Origin: a virus
Direction: 5' to 3' (one strand)
Virus record (IMG/VR): IMGVR_UViG_3300007345_000017
Coordinates: 1-34,377 of that record
Length of the DNA stretch: 34,377 nucleotides
Below are positions 22,400-29,537 of this stretch, one piece after another. Below the pieces are notes generated by a model, which had not been told where the DNA came from, ran no database searches, and worked only from the letters and a program-made list of their open reading frames with translations. The number at the start of each line of letters is the position of its first letter. The stretch's first letter is position 1. The position numbers and the translations under genes were made by a program.

Positions 22400-24029
22400 C
22401 CAGCACCTCGCTGCTATCCATTACGGACTCGCTTTTTGGTTCATCAAAATAAACAAACTTCACCCGTGGCCATTCTTCGCTATGGTCAACAATGATGCTA
22501 GTCGGCTTCTTTGAATTTTCGGCCTTGTCAAGCAACTCAATCATGGGAAACCCACGCAAATCACCGAACAGCTCTATGCCCCGCTGACTAAAGAAACTGC
22601 GCGCCTTACTTTGCACAAAATCGCTTTCATGGTGTGGCAACAGAAATTCTGCAATAGTGCCATATTTGCCATAGTCGCAATGATACTCTACGACAATCAT
22701 TTCATTGCCGCTTTTTGACTTCTTCTGCTTATAGGTAACGTCAAAAACCTCATAGCGCTGAATAATCTTTTCTTCTGAATGGTAGGCAACACTAGTATTA
22801 TCTGCCTCATAAGCATGGCGCACCTTCGCCAGCTCTGATTCTGGGAACTGAAAGCCGCAATCCGGGCATTCTCTAGCTAGTGCTTGCTCCATCCATGTTT
22901 CGCACTGCGGGCATATCTTGCCTTGCTGCGGTAACTGCTCTTTGCGTTTCTTCTTATCGCGTATCGGGCTACCAAGCGCGCCATGCTCATAAAGATTGTT
23001 TCCCATATCAAGCAATAAGAAATTATCTTTCTGCGGATATGGTCGCGTACCACGATAAACCGCTTGCTCAAACTTGCGCTTGCTCTTTGTGGCCATGAAT
23101 AACGCAATCATATCTACACATGGCAAATCCACACCAACGGTCAAAAGCTGGCAGTTAACAAGGAACTTAAAACAGCCGCGCTGGAAGTCTTCTAAAATAT
23201 CAGAAAGCTCGTCCTTTGGTGTGTCGCCACTCACAACCCTTACGCCTTCATTCGCATATTCAAGCGCATTGGTAACGGCGTCGCAGTGCTTTAATGACTG
23301 GCAGAATACTAGAACATGATGGCGGTCATGTGCATATTTTAGCAGCAAATCCATACTGACTTTTAGCAAATCAGGGTCATCATAAATTTCATCAAGGTGC
23401 GGTGCGCTGTAATCGCCAAGGCTGGTAACCGGGACGCTGGAAAGGTCAACCTCGCTGGCCTTGTTTACTGGTGGCACTATATGGCCTTTTTTTATCAGTG
23501 CATCTAACGGAATGCGTATAATCTCTTCACCCCATGAAATAGCGCCGCTACTCAGTCTAAATGGTGTGGCAGTAAAGCCGATAATGCGCGGGTTGCCATT
23601 GTTGCGGAAGAACTGCCAGTATTGTGTTTCGCCTTCGCTATCAGGGTTAATTTCATCACATTCATCAACCAGCGCTATTAATTCCCTATCCTCTATTTTT
23701 GGCAGCGTAACGCCATAAATGGATTGCGCGCTGGCAATTGTTATCAGTTTATCATCTTCCTTAAAGCCCAGCCCTGCGCAGTAAATGCCTGCCCTTTCTT
23801 GATAAGAAGGCGATAGCTTCGCCTTGTTTTGTGTTAGCAGTTTTTCATTGCGAGCCAAAACCACAACCTGAAAGCCAATATCAACCAACAATTCTGCCAG
23901 CTTGGCAATCATGATGCTCTTGCCGCTGCCACCCGGCGCAGTGATGTAGCCATGCCCTGAGCGATATTTCACAAAGGACATGGCAGCATCTACAGCCGCT
24001 TTTTGATAATCTCTAAGCGTAAACTGCAT
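22377..24029 (-). CDS. SF2 DEAD/DEAH-type helicase with zinc ribbon
   Basis: The protein has 550 residues. Motif I APGGSGKS (31-38), motif II DECD (122-125), motif III TAT (153-155) and motif VI QAVYRGTRP (322-330) identify an SF2 helicase of the Ssl2/type III restriction-like group. A four-Cys zinc ribbon (Cys373, Cys376, Cys388, Cys391) lies C-terminal. The last 120 residues may bind DNA. With the VRR-NUC nuclease, Sak4-like ATPase and ssDNA-binding protein it forms the phage recombination and replication set. Confidence 0.85.
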   Translation of the reverse strand: MQFTLRDYQKAAVDAAMSFVKYRSGHGYITAPGGSGKSIMIAKLAELLVDIGFQVVVLARNEKLLTQNKAKLSPSYQERAGIYCAGLGFKEDDKLITIASAQSIYGVTLPKIEDRELIALVDECDEINPDSEGETQYWQFFRNNGNPRIIGFTATPFRLSSGAISWGEEIIRIPLDALIKKGHIVPPVNKASEVDLSSVPVTSLGDYSAPHLDEIYDDPDLLKVSMDLLLKYAHDRHHVLVFCQSLKHCDAVTNALEYANEGVRVVSGDTPKDELSDILEDFQRGCFKFLVNCQLLTVGVDLPCVDMIALFMATKSKRKFEQAVYRGTRPYPQKDNFLLLDMGNNLYEHGALGSPIRDKKKRKEQLPQQGKICPQCETWMEQALARECPDCGFQFPESELAKVRHAYEADNTSVAYHSEEKIIQRYEVFDVTYKQKKSKSGNEMIVVEYHCDYGKYGTIAEFLLPHHESDFVQSKARSFFSQRGIELFGDLRGFPMIELLDKAENSKKPTSIIVDHSEEWPRVKFVYFDEPKSESVMDSSEVLDGDEILF

Positions 24030-24038
24030 TATTCACCC

Positions 24039-24449
24039 CTACATAGGCGGTTCATCATTGGTTTCTGCCTGATAATTTTCTGGCAAAAACCGCTTAACTT
24101 CAGTATAATCAGGGTTATTTTTCTGCTTAACCACCTCAATAGTCAAAACACGGCCTTTCAGTGGCGCGCTGCTACTCACGGCGCTGCCTGTCGCATCGGC
24201 AATGCGCTTGATGCGCTGACGAGCAATGTTAGCAGTCATTTCGTTTGGGTGCGTAGTCAAAAACCACACCTTTCCCTTCTGCCCTTTATTGATACCTTCA
24301 ACGGCCTCAAACTCTGCGACAACGCCGAGCTGCTTACCCTCTTTTGCATAAGGCTCTTCGCTAACAATCATGGCCTTATAGGTGCCAATCGGCAAGCCGA
24401 CTTTATCTAATTGAATGTCATCGGTTGTTTCAAATCCATACATGCTCAT
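24039..24449 (-). CDS. DUF669-like single-strand DNA-binding protein
   Basis: The protein has 136 residues. The pattern GLPIGTYKAMIVSEE, then a GQKGKVWFLTTHPNE strand region, a helix ANIARQRIKRIADATG, and an acidic tail ending EPPM fits the DUF669 phage family, which has been proposed as ssDNA-binding proteins and regularly lies next to Sak4-type annealing proteins. The start overlaps the Sak4 stop (ATGA). The acidic C-terminus is like that of SSBs, which use it to recruit partners. Confidence 0.7.
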   Translation of the reverse strand: MSMYGFETTDDIQLDKVGLPIGTYKAMIVSEEPYAKEGKQLGVVAEFEAVEGINKGQKGKVWFLTTHPNEMTANIARQRIKRIADATGSAVSSSAPLKGRVLTIEVVKQKNNPDYTEVKRFLPENYQAETNDEPPM

Positions 24450-25186
24450 TTTGTAATCTCCTCTTTAAGCTTGTTATAATCTAGTGGCAGTTCTTTTGGT
24501 AGTTTCATGCGGCCACCTCCGACAAAAGAAACATCATCCCCAGCCAGCAATACACGCTGCGGCTGGCTGATGGTTTTCCCCTTATCAGCAACATGAAACT
24601 TAAATGCGGCAAATAAAATAAGGTCTGCCCATTCATTTGTTTTTGCGCCCAGCCATTTAGAAAGCTTTAGCTGATGGCGCGAATAAGGTTCTTGATTAGG
24701 CAGGTCGATTGTCTTTACCTCGCTATGTGCAATAACAATGGCCGGAATACCTTTCTTTTCATAAATAGCATCAAGCCAGCCGATTACCTTGGCCGCCATT
24801 TCTGATGCCTCCATAACCCCTTTGTAATAGGCAAAAGCTGTGACATTAGGGTCAACGATTGATTTGGCGTTATGCTCCTTAATAAGCTTTTTTTGCGCCA
24901 ATGTTTCCAGCCAGTCCAGCGAGTCAATCGCAATGCGTCCAGCCGTAAAATCATCGTTTTCATAAATATGGCGAAGCCATCCAATAACTTCATCATAGCT
25001 GTTTAGCTTCGGAGTTGAGCGCACTTTATTGCCCAGATAGTCAAGGCCACCTTCGATATTGATAAAGAATACATCATGAATTTGTGCGCAAAAGGTTGTT
25101 TTACCAATTTTAGGCTCAGCATATATCGCCATTTTCGCAGGCATTTCTTTTGATTGCCCTGCCTTGGTTTCTACAAAGTCCATCAT
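24446..25186 (-). CDS. Sak4-like RecA-fold ATPase (AAA_24), single-strand annealing
   Basis: The protein has 246 residues. Walker A AEPKIGKTT (23-31) and Walker B RIAIDSLD (84-91) are present, followed by IVIAHSEVKT and the C-terminal segment SKWLGAKTNEWADLILFA. This is the pattern of phage AAA_24/Sak4 proteins, which anneal single strands and pair with an SSB-like protein encoded nearby, as here. Start ATG 25186 (or 25183) lies in a 14-base repeat shared with the upstream gene start. Confidence 0.8.
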   Translation of the reverse strand: MMDFVETKAGQSKEMPAKMAIYAEPKIGKTTFCAQIHDVFFINIEGGLDYLGNKVRSTPKLNSYDEVIGWLRHIYENDDFTAGRIAIDSLDWLETLAQKKLIKEHNAKSIVDPNVTAFAYYKGVMEASEMAAKVIGWLDAIYEKKGIPAIVIAHSEVKTIDLPNQEPYSRHQLKLSKWLGAKTNEWADLILFAAFKFHVADKGKTISQPQRVLLAGDDVSFVGGGRMKLPKELPLDYNKLKEEITK

Positions 25187-25192
25187 ATTACC
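25179..25192. repeat. 14-base direct repeat at the Sak4 gene start (copy 1)
   Basis: TCCATCATATTACC on the + strand reads GGTAATATGATGGA on the coding strand. It includes the stop of the 59-residue ORF and the start of the Sak4-like gene. The identical sequence is at 25355-25368. Confidence 0.9.
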
Positions 25193-25362
25193 TCTCTTAA
25201 ATATTTTGCTATTTCTTCAAACGCACTCATTCTGGTATATAGCGATTTACTAACTTCATCCATTTTTTCATAGTGCCACTCGCCATCTATATAGTATTTA
25301 TCAATTATCATGCGAAGCCTGTCAGCTTCGCAATTTAAGTAACGCATAATTAATTCCATCAT
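25183..25362 (-). CDS. 59-residue unknown protein flanked by direct repeats
   Basis: The frame from ATG 25362 encodes 59 residues, helical with a mixed charge pattern (LNCEADRLRMIIDKYYIDGE, KSLYTRMSAFEEIAKYLREV). The start overlaps the stop of the Gp157-like gene (ATGA) and its stop overlaps the Sak4 start. A 14-base repeat brackets it exactly, so it looks like an inserted gene. An 8-bp stem hairpin lies near its 5' end (25311-25332). Function unknown. Confidence 0.55.
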   Translation of the reverse strand: MMELIMRYLNCEADRLRMIIDKYYIDGEWHYEKMDEVSKSLYTRMSAFEEIAKYLREVI

Positions 25363-25368
25363 ATTACC
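25355..25368. repeat. 14-base direct repeat at the 59-residue ORF start (copy 2)
   Basis: This is the second copy of the junction repeat. It contains the stop of the Gp157-like gene and the start of the 59-residue ORF. The two copies are 176 bases apart. Confidence 0.9.
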
Positions 25369-25727
25369 TTCTCACCTTTCACTTGTAAGTTATAACGTTT
25401 CTCCACCCCGTACCAGTTAGCCTGTGGACGCGCTGCTTTAATTAGCTGCTTATTGGCCTCTTTTTTGATGCGGATATATTCATCAGGCAGCGCATCAATA
25501 TCTGGCACAATAACCGCCTCGCTTACACGCAGCGAGAAATGCTCAGAATCCACAACGCCGTTGCCTAGCATATAATCCTTGGCGGCTTGTTCTAGTTCTT
25601 CTAATTCAAATTTGATTTTATCGGCTTCAGATTTTGCTTTTTCAGCAATCTTTTTTGCTTCATTATAAGCCGCCTGTTTGGAGATTAATTGCTCCCAAAT
25701 AAGCTGTTCTTCTTTGTCGTTAGTCAT
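25359..25727 (-). CDS. Gp157-like phage protein
   Basis: The protein has 122 residues. An N-terminal coiled coil (KKIAEKAKSEADKIKFELEE) leads to a beta part (SEHFSLRVSEAVIVPDI) with DALPDEYIRIKKEANKQLIK, the pattern of the Siphovirus Gp157 family. In streptococcal phages, Gp157 was linked to phage resistance; elsewhere it accompanies recombination genes. It is the first gene of the leftward replication/recombination operon. Confidence in the family is moderate. Confidence 0.6.
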   Translation of the reverse strand: MTNDKEEQLIWEQLISKQAAYNEAKKIAEKAKSEADKIKFELEELEQAAKDYMLGNGVVDSEHFSLRVSEAVIVPDIDALPDEYIRIKKEANKQLIKAARPQANWYGVEKRYNLQVKGEKVI

Positions 25728-25783
25728 AGTCTGTCGTCTTTCTTCTATGGTTTGTCGTTTTTAGGTTTTGTCTGTTTGACATT
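25715..25783. promoter_or_regulatory. TGTCGT-repeat region, possible RHH operator
   Basis: TGTCGT occurs at 25715-25720, 25732-25737 and 25755-25760, with a related TGTCTG at 25771-25776. The steps are 17, 23 and 16 bases. They lie between the divergent Gp157-like and RHH genes, the first within the start of the former. Direct repeats beside an Arc-like gene suggest its binding sites. Confidence 0.4.
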
Positions 25784-25788
25784 GCCTT

Positions 25789-25817
25789 TCTAGTGTGGTT
25801 GTGTGTTGTAGTCAACC
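25789..25817 (-). promoter_or_regulatory. Leftward promoter of the replication/recombination operon
   Basis: On the - strand TTGACT (25817-25812) and TAGAAA (25794-25789) have a 17-base spacer. The transcript would start near 25782 with a leader of about 55 bases that contains the TGTCGT-type repeats. On the + strand a TTGACA is at 25778-25783 but has no good -10. Confidence 0.4.
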
Positions 25818-25844
25818 CACAAAATAAGAAAAGGCAGAAAAAAT

Positions 25845-26003
25845 ATGGAAGCAAAGACAATAAAGGCGAAGCAGCGCATTCATTTGTTTATTGAAAGCCA
25901 GACATTAAAGAAGGTCAGGGAAATTGCAGCCAAGGAACACCGCACCATTTCGGGGCAAATTACCTTGCTTATTGAGCAAGCCTTAAAAAATAAAAACAAT
26001 TAG
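25845..26003 (+). CDS. Ribbon-helix-helix (Arc-like) regulator
   Basis: The protein has 52 residues. The layout is that of P22 Arc/Mnt: a short basic strand (KAKQRIHLFIESQTLKKV), helix A (KKVREIAAKEH) and helix B (TISGQITLLIEQALKNK). It begins 9 bases upstream of the primase gene start codon's operon; its TAG is part of the AGGAGG ribosome-binding site of that gene. It probably binds the TGTCGT repeats to regulate both directions. Confidence 0.7.
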   Translation: MEAKTIKAKQRIHLFIESQTLKKVREIAAKEHRTISGQITLLIEQALKNKNN

Positions 26004-26011
26004 GAGGCGCT

Positions 26012-28075
26012 ATGTTTGATAAGTTCAGGGAGGCGGGTCTTTGCGTGGTTCCACTGCGCAAGGGGATTCCATTGATTGAGTGGAGCCGATACTTTAATGA
26101 GCTGCCCGGCGATGAGGTCTATCAATGGTCAGGTAATGAATATGCCTTGGTTTGCGGCGAGGTTAGCGGCGTTATCGGCCTTGATATTGATATAGATGGT
26201 GATGAAGGCGAGCGCATCTATCATCTTGCAGGCGAAACTCCAGTAAGGAAGCAGGGCAGTAAGGGCTTTACAGCCTTTTACAAATATAACGGCGAGGCCA
26301 GCACAAATTGGAAACGCAAAGATGATAAAAGCCCGATTGTAGAACTGCTATCGCATAAGCGATTGACCACCATCCCGCCTAGCCCGCATCGCAAAACGGG
26401 CGAGCCTTATATCTGGATGGATGGCGTTGGCTTGCTTGATGGTGTGGATTTACCAATCCTCAGCCCTGATTTTAATAAGCTGATGGACGCGCTTTACCCG
26501 CGCCCTGTGCGCAAGGTTTCGCCAGTCACTTATAACCTGTCTGAATTTGAAAAGATTGAGCTGGCTGATGCTGAGGACATGCTTGATTTCATTAGCTCGG
26601 ATTGCTCGCGTGATGATTGGATAAGCGTTGGCATGGCTTTGCGTGATGAGTTTGGCGATGCCGCTTGCGATTTGTGGCATCGCTGGAGCCGCAAGGCAGG
26701 CAGCCGCTATGTGCATAATGAAGCGCAGGCTGTATGGCGTAGCTTTACGAATAACGGCGTGACCATTGGCACTATCATCCACATGGCCAAGCAAAATGGC
26801 TGGGTTCACATGGCTAAAAGCGAAAGCGGCGGCTTTATGGTGGATTTGTCCTATATAAAGGCGCTGGATGAACGCAATAAGCGGGAAGCGCAGCAAGAAA
26901 ACGAGCCACTCTCAGTGCATGGCTTAGTGGGTGAAATTGCCGACTGGATTACTGCCAGCGCCATTAGACCACAGCCTATTCTTTCCCTTGCCGCTGCGCT
27001 AACTTTTGTTGGTATGCTGAAAGGTCATGTAGTCGAAGGCAAAACAGGCCTTAGAACCAATCTGCTTGCGATGTCACTTGCCCCTACAGGTGGCGGTAAA
27101 GAACATCCGCAAGCCTGCCTGAGAAAGCTTATTCGCGAATGTGAAATGGATGAACAGCTTATGGGTGAGCCTACATCAGGCACCGGGTTTCTACGTGCGC
27201 TTAATGATAGGGGCAGGGTGGCAATATGGGTGATGGATGAAATGGGTAGGTTTCTGTCTAATACCAGCCACCGTAATGCAGGGACGCATCAGCGGGAGAT
27301 TATTGACTATATTATCAAGACATTCTCTTGCGCCAGTAGCGTTTTAAAGGGCAGGGAATATGCCGATAGCAAAAAGAATCCTACGATTGATATTGTAGAG
27401 CCGCATTTTTGCTGCCTCGGCTCCACTGTTTTAGAGCGCTTTCGTGAGGCATGTTCCAGCAGTGAGGTTATTGATGGCTTTCTAAACCGTTGGCTGGTTA
27501 TGGCCACACATGACAGAGGGTTGCGGCAGCCATACGATAAAAGCAAGAAAGAGCCGCCTGCATGGCTTATCTCAAAAATACGCGAGATTGCGTCACAGCG
27601 TAAATACGAGCCGTATAGCGGCTTGGCCGTTCCCGTTGTGGTGAAGTTTACGCCGGAAGCGTGGGATATATTTGATAAGTACCGTAACGACATGGATAAG
27701 ATGGTTAGCGAGGCGCAATATCCGTTAAGTGCACTTTATGCGCGTTGTGCTGAGCATGTGGAAAAGGTAGCCCTTACCATATGCGAGGATGACACCATCG
27801 GTATTCAGGATGTGAATGCTGCTATTAAGGTGGTTTCGTATTCCAACAACTGCATTATGGACTTTGCCGGGCTGCTATCAGACAATGAAGCGCAGGCCGA
27901 ATATGTTCGGGTTAGAGAGATTATTAAAACGGCTGGCACGATTTCCAAAAGCGATTTAACCCGCAAGACGCAATTCTTGAAACGTATGCGACGGGTAGAA
28001 GTGCTTAATGACTTGATTGAAGCCGATGAAATAAGAATTGAAGAAAAACAAGGGGTTACTTATTTTTCAATTTAG
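26012..28075 (+). CDS. Replication protein: prim-pol, PriCT and DUF3987 helicase-like domains
   Basis: The protein has 687 residues. Residues 1-165 are a bifunctional primase/polymerase (prim-pol) domain: IGLDIDIDGDEG with acidic metal ligands at 58-62, then QGSKGFTAFYKY. Residues 188-264 are a PriCT-type domain (WISVGMALRDEFGD, VWRSF, TIGTIIHMAKQNGW). Residues 300-687 fit DUF3987, with a Walker A-like APTGGGKEH (357-365) and VMDE (407-410). Such fused proteins start and prime phage or plasmid replication. It has AGGAGG before the start. No DNA polymerase gene is in the window, so the host enzyme is likely used. An origin-like region follows directly. Confidence 0.8.
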   Translation: MFDKFREAGLCVVPLRKGIPLIEWSRYFNELPGDEVYQWSGNEYALVCGEVSGVIGLDIDIDGDEGERIYHLAGETPVRKQGSKGFTAFYKYNGEASTNWKRKDDKSPIVELLSHKRLTTIPPSPHRKTGEPYIWMDGVGLLDGVDLPILSPDFNKLMDALYPRPVRKVSPVTYNLSEFEKIELADAEDMLDFISSDCSRDDWISVGMALRDEFGDAACDLWHRWSRKAGSRYVHNEAQAVWRSFTNNGVTIGTIIHMAKQNGWVHMAKSESGGFMVDLSYIKALDERNKREAQQENEPLSVHGLVGEIADWITASAIRPQPILSLAAALTFVGMLKGHVVEGKTGLRTNLLAMSLAPTGGGKEHPQACLRKLIRECEMDEQLMGEPTSGTGFLRALNDRGRVAIWVMDEMGRFLSNTSHRNAGTHQREIIDYIIKTFSCASSVLKGREYADSKKNPTIDIVEPHFCCLGSTVLERFREACSSSEVIDGFLNRWLVMATHDRGLRQPYDKSKKEPPAWLISKIREIASQRKYEPYSGLAVPVVVKFTPEAWDIFDKYRNDMDKMVSEAQYPLSALYARCAEHVEKVALTICEDDTIGIQDVNAAIKVVSYSNNCIMDFAGLLSDNEAQAEYVRVREIIKTAGTISKSDLTRKTQFLKRMRRVEVLNDLIEADEIRIEEKQGVTYFSI

Positions 28076-28080
28076 CACTT

Positions 28081-28424
28081 TGAAATCATACGCTTTATAA
28101 AACAATAGCTTGGGCTATAATTCAATATTTCAGGGGGTTCCGTTTGCGCAGAATCCCTTTTTTGCTGTTAAGGTTTTGTTAACTTTTGAAATTCAAGCAC
28201 TTCAACGGCCATTTCAACGGCGTAAGTTATTGCTATTTATAAATAAAAGCCCATTTCATTGAAATATGGGGGGTCTAGTATAGAACGGGGGAGAAATCTC
28301 ACGCGCGCGTTATATATTATTATTATTATATTATATTGAAATATTGAATTTGTAAGTAAAGTATTGTTTTATAACAGTTTCTATTTCAAAATAGACCGTT
28401 GAATTCTGACCCATTTCAATTGAA
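28081..28424. other. Putative replication origin (AT-rich, TTTCA/TGAAA repeats)
   Basis: The 415 bases between the replication protein and the next ORF have no credible gene. TTTCA or TGAAA occurs at least seven times. CCATTTCA is at 28209, 28251 and 28411. ATTTCATTGAAAT (28253-28265), CTATTTCAAAATAG (28381-28394) and TTCAATTGAA (28415-28424) are palindromes. TTCAACGGC is repeated 12 bases apart (28201, 28213). An AT-only tract of about 35 bases (28319-28337 and on) follows a CGCGCGCG block (28312-28319) and could be the unwinding element. Iterons next to the initiator-type gene suggest an origin. Confidence 0.55.
28133..28163 (+). terminator. Intrinsic terminator after the replication gene
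   Basis: GGGGTTC (28134-28140) pairs with GAATCCC (28151-28157), with one G-T wobble, around a 10-base loop, followed by TTTTTT (28158-28163). It lies 58 bases after the replication protein stop. Confidence 0.7.
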
Positions 28425-28491
28425 GTCTGTTTTCTTGCTTTTTGGAGGGCTTTTCTGTTGCAAATAAGAAACAACCGGGTAAGGTAGAGAA

Positions 28492-28665
28492 ATGCAAAAG
28501 CTTACAGAAGAATCCTACAACCTGCCAATCTGGGAAGGTATGACGTTTACCGAGCGCCTAAAGGCGATTTACGGCAAGCGTATCCGCTACACCCAGAAAA
28601 CGGGCTTCATTCTGGATGGAAGGCCAATAAGCGCAACGGCGTTAGCGCAGATGGTGTTTCAATAG
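28492..28665 (+). CDS. 57-residue unknown protein between origin and terminator
   Basis: The frame from ATG 28492 encodes 57 residues (LPIWEGMTFTERLKAIYGKR, then a short basic segment and GRPISATALAQMVFQ). GGTAAGGTAGAGA precedes the start. A strong terminator follows 31 bases after the stop, so this is a single-gene transcription unit just beside the origin. It could be a replication or copy-control accessory. No family is recognised. Confidence 0.5.
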   Translation: MQKLTEESYNLPIWEGMTFTERLKAIYGKRIRYTQKTGFILDGRPISATALAQMVFQ

Positions 28666-28696
28666 GTTTTTTGTGCATGATGACCTCTCCCAACTA

Positions 28697-28732
28697 GACC
28701 GTCGGTTGTTTGTTCCCGGCGGTCTTTTTTTT
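28697..28732 (+). terminator. Strong intrinsic terminator
   Basis: GACCGTCGG (28697-28705) pairs with CCGGCGGTC (28716-28724), with one T-G wobble, around a 10-base loop and followed by eight Ts (28725-28732). It closes the 57-residue ORF unit and isolates the operator-controlled rightward operon that follows. Confidence 0.9.
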
Positions 28733-28757
28733 ATTCTTAGCGTGGTTTTTTTATATT

Positions 28758-28801
28758 CGTTGCAATTAATGCTTGACCTTATGCGGCATCCGTTGCATAA
28801 A
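28758..28801 (+). promoter_or_regulatory. Rightward early promoter with two CGTTGCA operators
   Basis: TTGACC (28773-28778) and CATAAA (28796-28801) have a 17-base spacer. CGTTGCA is at 28758-28764, in the site CGTTGCAATTAATGC that resembles O1 at 19592, and at 28791-28797, over the -10. The transcript would start near 28808. Its leader shares TAACAAAGGAGA (28809-28820) with the leader of the leftward operon (19564-19575 on the other strand). Confidence 0.6.
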
Positions 28802-28826
28802 AGGGTTCTAACAAAGGAGAAACGTT

Positions 28827-29051
28827 ATGTATAAAATCGAAAAAGGAATTGAAGTCGCGCCAGAGGGGCGTGGCAGGAAAGAAGGCTCATTGTCTGGCTT
28901 TCTGCGAGGGCTAAAGGTTGGTGATAGTTTTCTTGCGCCAGAGGAAAAACGGGGCAACATTCTAACCACTGGCCGCAAGCACGGTGTTAAACTGGTAAGC
29001 CGCCTGCAAGAGGATGGTGAGAATGTACGCATTTGGAGAGTGAGGAAGTAA
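28827..29051 (+). CDS. Small basic phage protein (DUF7303-like)
   Basis: The protein has 74 residues. KIEKGIEVAPEGRGRKEGSL, then FLRGLKVGDSFLAPEEKR and ENVRIWRVRK follow a pattern I know from small phage and plasmid proteins: a Pro/Gly linker and a VGDSF strand, ending (V)RIWRV. They are basic and likely nucleic-acid-binding, with no established function. AAGGAG is 8 bases before the ATG. It heads the rightward early operon. Confidence 0.65.
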   Translation: MYKIEKGIEVAPEGRGRKEGSLSGFLRGLKVGDSFLAPEEKRGNILTTGRKHGVKLVSRLQEDGENVRIWRVRK

Positions 29052-29137
29052 TGAACAAAACCCAAGCACAAAAACAGTATGACAAACTGGCCGCAGAGAT
29101 ACTGGCGGGCAAGGATTTGGAAAAGGTGGGTGAGTGA
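29051..29137 (+). CDS. 28-residue helical peptide
   Basis: The frame overlaps the previous stop (TAATG) and its own stop overlaps the next start (TGATG). It is a single charged helix (KTQAQKQYDKLAAEILAGKD) ending LEKVGE. The same EKVGE ending closes the next gene, with synonymous codon changes only. Confidence 0.45.
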   Translation: MNKTQAQKQYDKLAAEILAGKDLEKVGE

Positions 29138-29139
29138 TG
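29119..29139 (+). repeat. Imperfect 21-base direct repeat, copy 1
   Basis: Bases 29119-29139 match 29310-29330 at 18 of 21 positions. The three differences are all at third codon positions of the EKVGE ending. Each copy spans a stop/start junction. Confidence 0.85.
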
Positions 29140-29328
29140 TTTAAGCATGATTGCAAAATACATGGCCATAGGTTTGAGCCGAGATACAGTGAGGAGCCAT
29201 CTGGCTATACATTCAGTGGAATGCGTGGTGTGAGTGCCTCTGCTTTGAGAGACTTATTGGTTGTTAAGAGATATATCCACGACGTATGCGTCAAATGCGG
29301 ACAAATTGCGGAAAAGGTAGGCGAATGA
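29137..29328 (+). CDS. Small zinc-ribbon-like protein
   Basis: The protein has 63 residues. CKIHGHRF (6-13) and CVKCG (near 53-57) supply Cys and His ligands for a zinc site, with a strand-rich middle (EEPSGYTFSGMRGVSAS). The start at 29137 overlaps the upstream stop. Similar short CxxHGHxF...CxxCG proteins are frequent in phage early regions; function unknown. It lies between two copies of a 21-base repeat. Confidence 0.6.
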   Translation: MFKHDCKIHGHRFEPRYSEEPSGYTFSGMRGVSASALRDLLVVKRYIHDVCVKCGQIAEKVGE

Positions 29329-29330
29329 TG
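29310..29330 (+). repeat. Imperfect 21-base direct repeat, copy 2
   Basis: This is the second copy of the junction repeat, 191 bases after the first, spanning the stop of the zinc-ribbon gene and the start of the next ORF. Confidence 0.85.
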
Positions 29331-29537
29331 AATCCTAGATTTTACCATATCAGCACGTGGCAATATAAGCCAAAAGACCCGAAAAGAGTGCAAATAGATT
29401 TTTCCGATGACTGGCATATTATGGCCGAGTTCACGCAAGACGATGGACTAGAGGCTGTCGCTCACAAGCTATATTGCGTGGCAGACACTATTCTGAATAG
29501 GGCTAAATACGGGAGCAAAACCAATGAACACGATTGA
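29325..29537 (+). CDS. Unknown early protein of about 70 residues
   Basis: The start at 29325 (or 29328) overlaps the upstream stop as ATGA. The sequence (NPRFYHISTWQYKPKDPKRV, FSDDWHIMAEFTQDDGLEAV, HKLYCVADTILNRAKYG) looks like a small alpha/beta domain. It overlaps the following gene by 14 bases. No family is recognised. Confidence 0.55.
   Translation: MMNPRFYHISTWQYKPKDPKRVQIDFSDDWHIMAEFTQDDGLEAVAHKLYCVADTILNRAKYGSKTNEHD

Noticed and set aside
28081-28424. CRISPR-like array
   Set aside because: The repeats are short, irregularly spaced and palindromic in part, with no uniform spacers; they fit origin iterons better.
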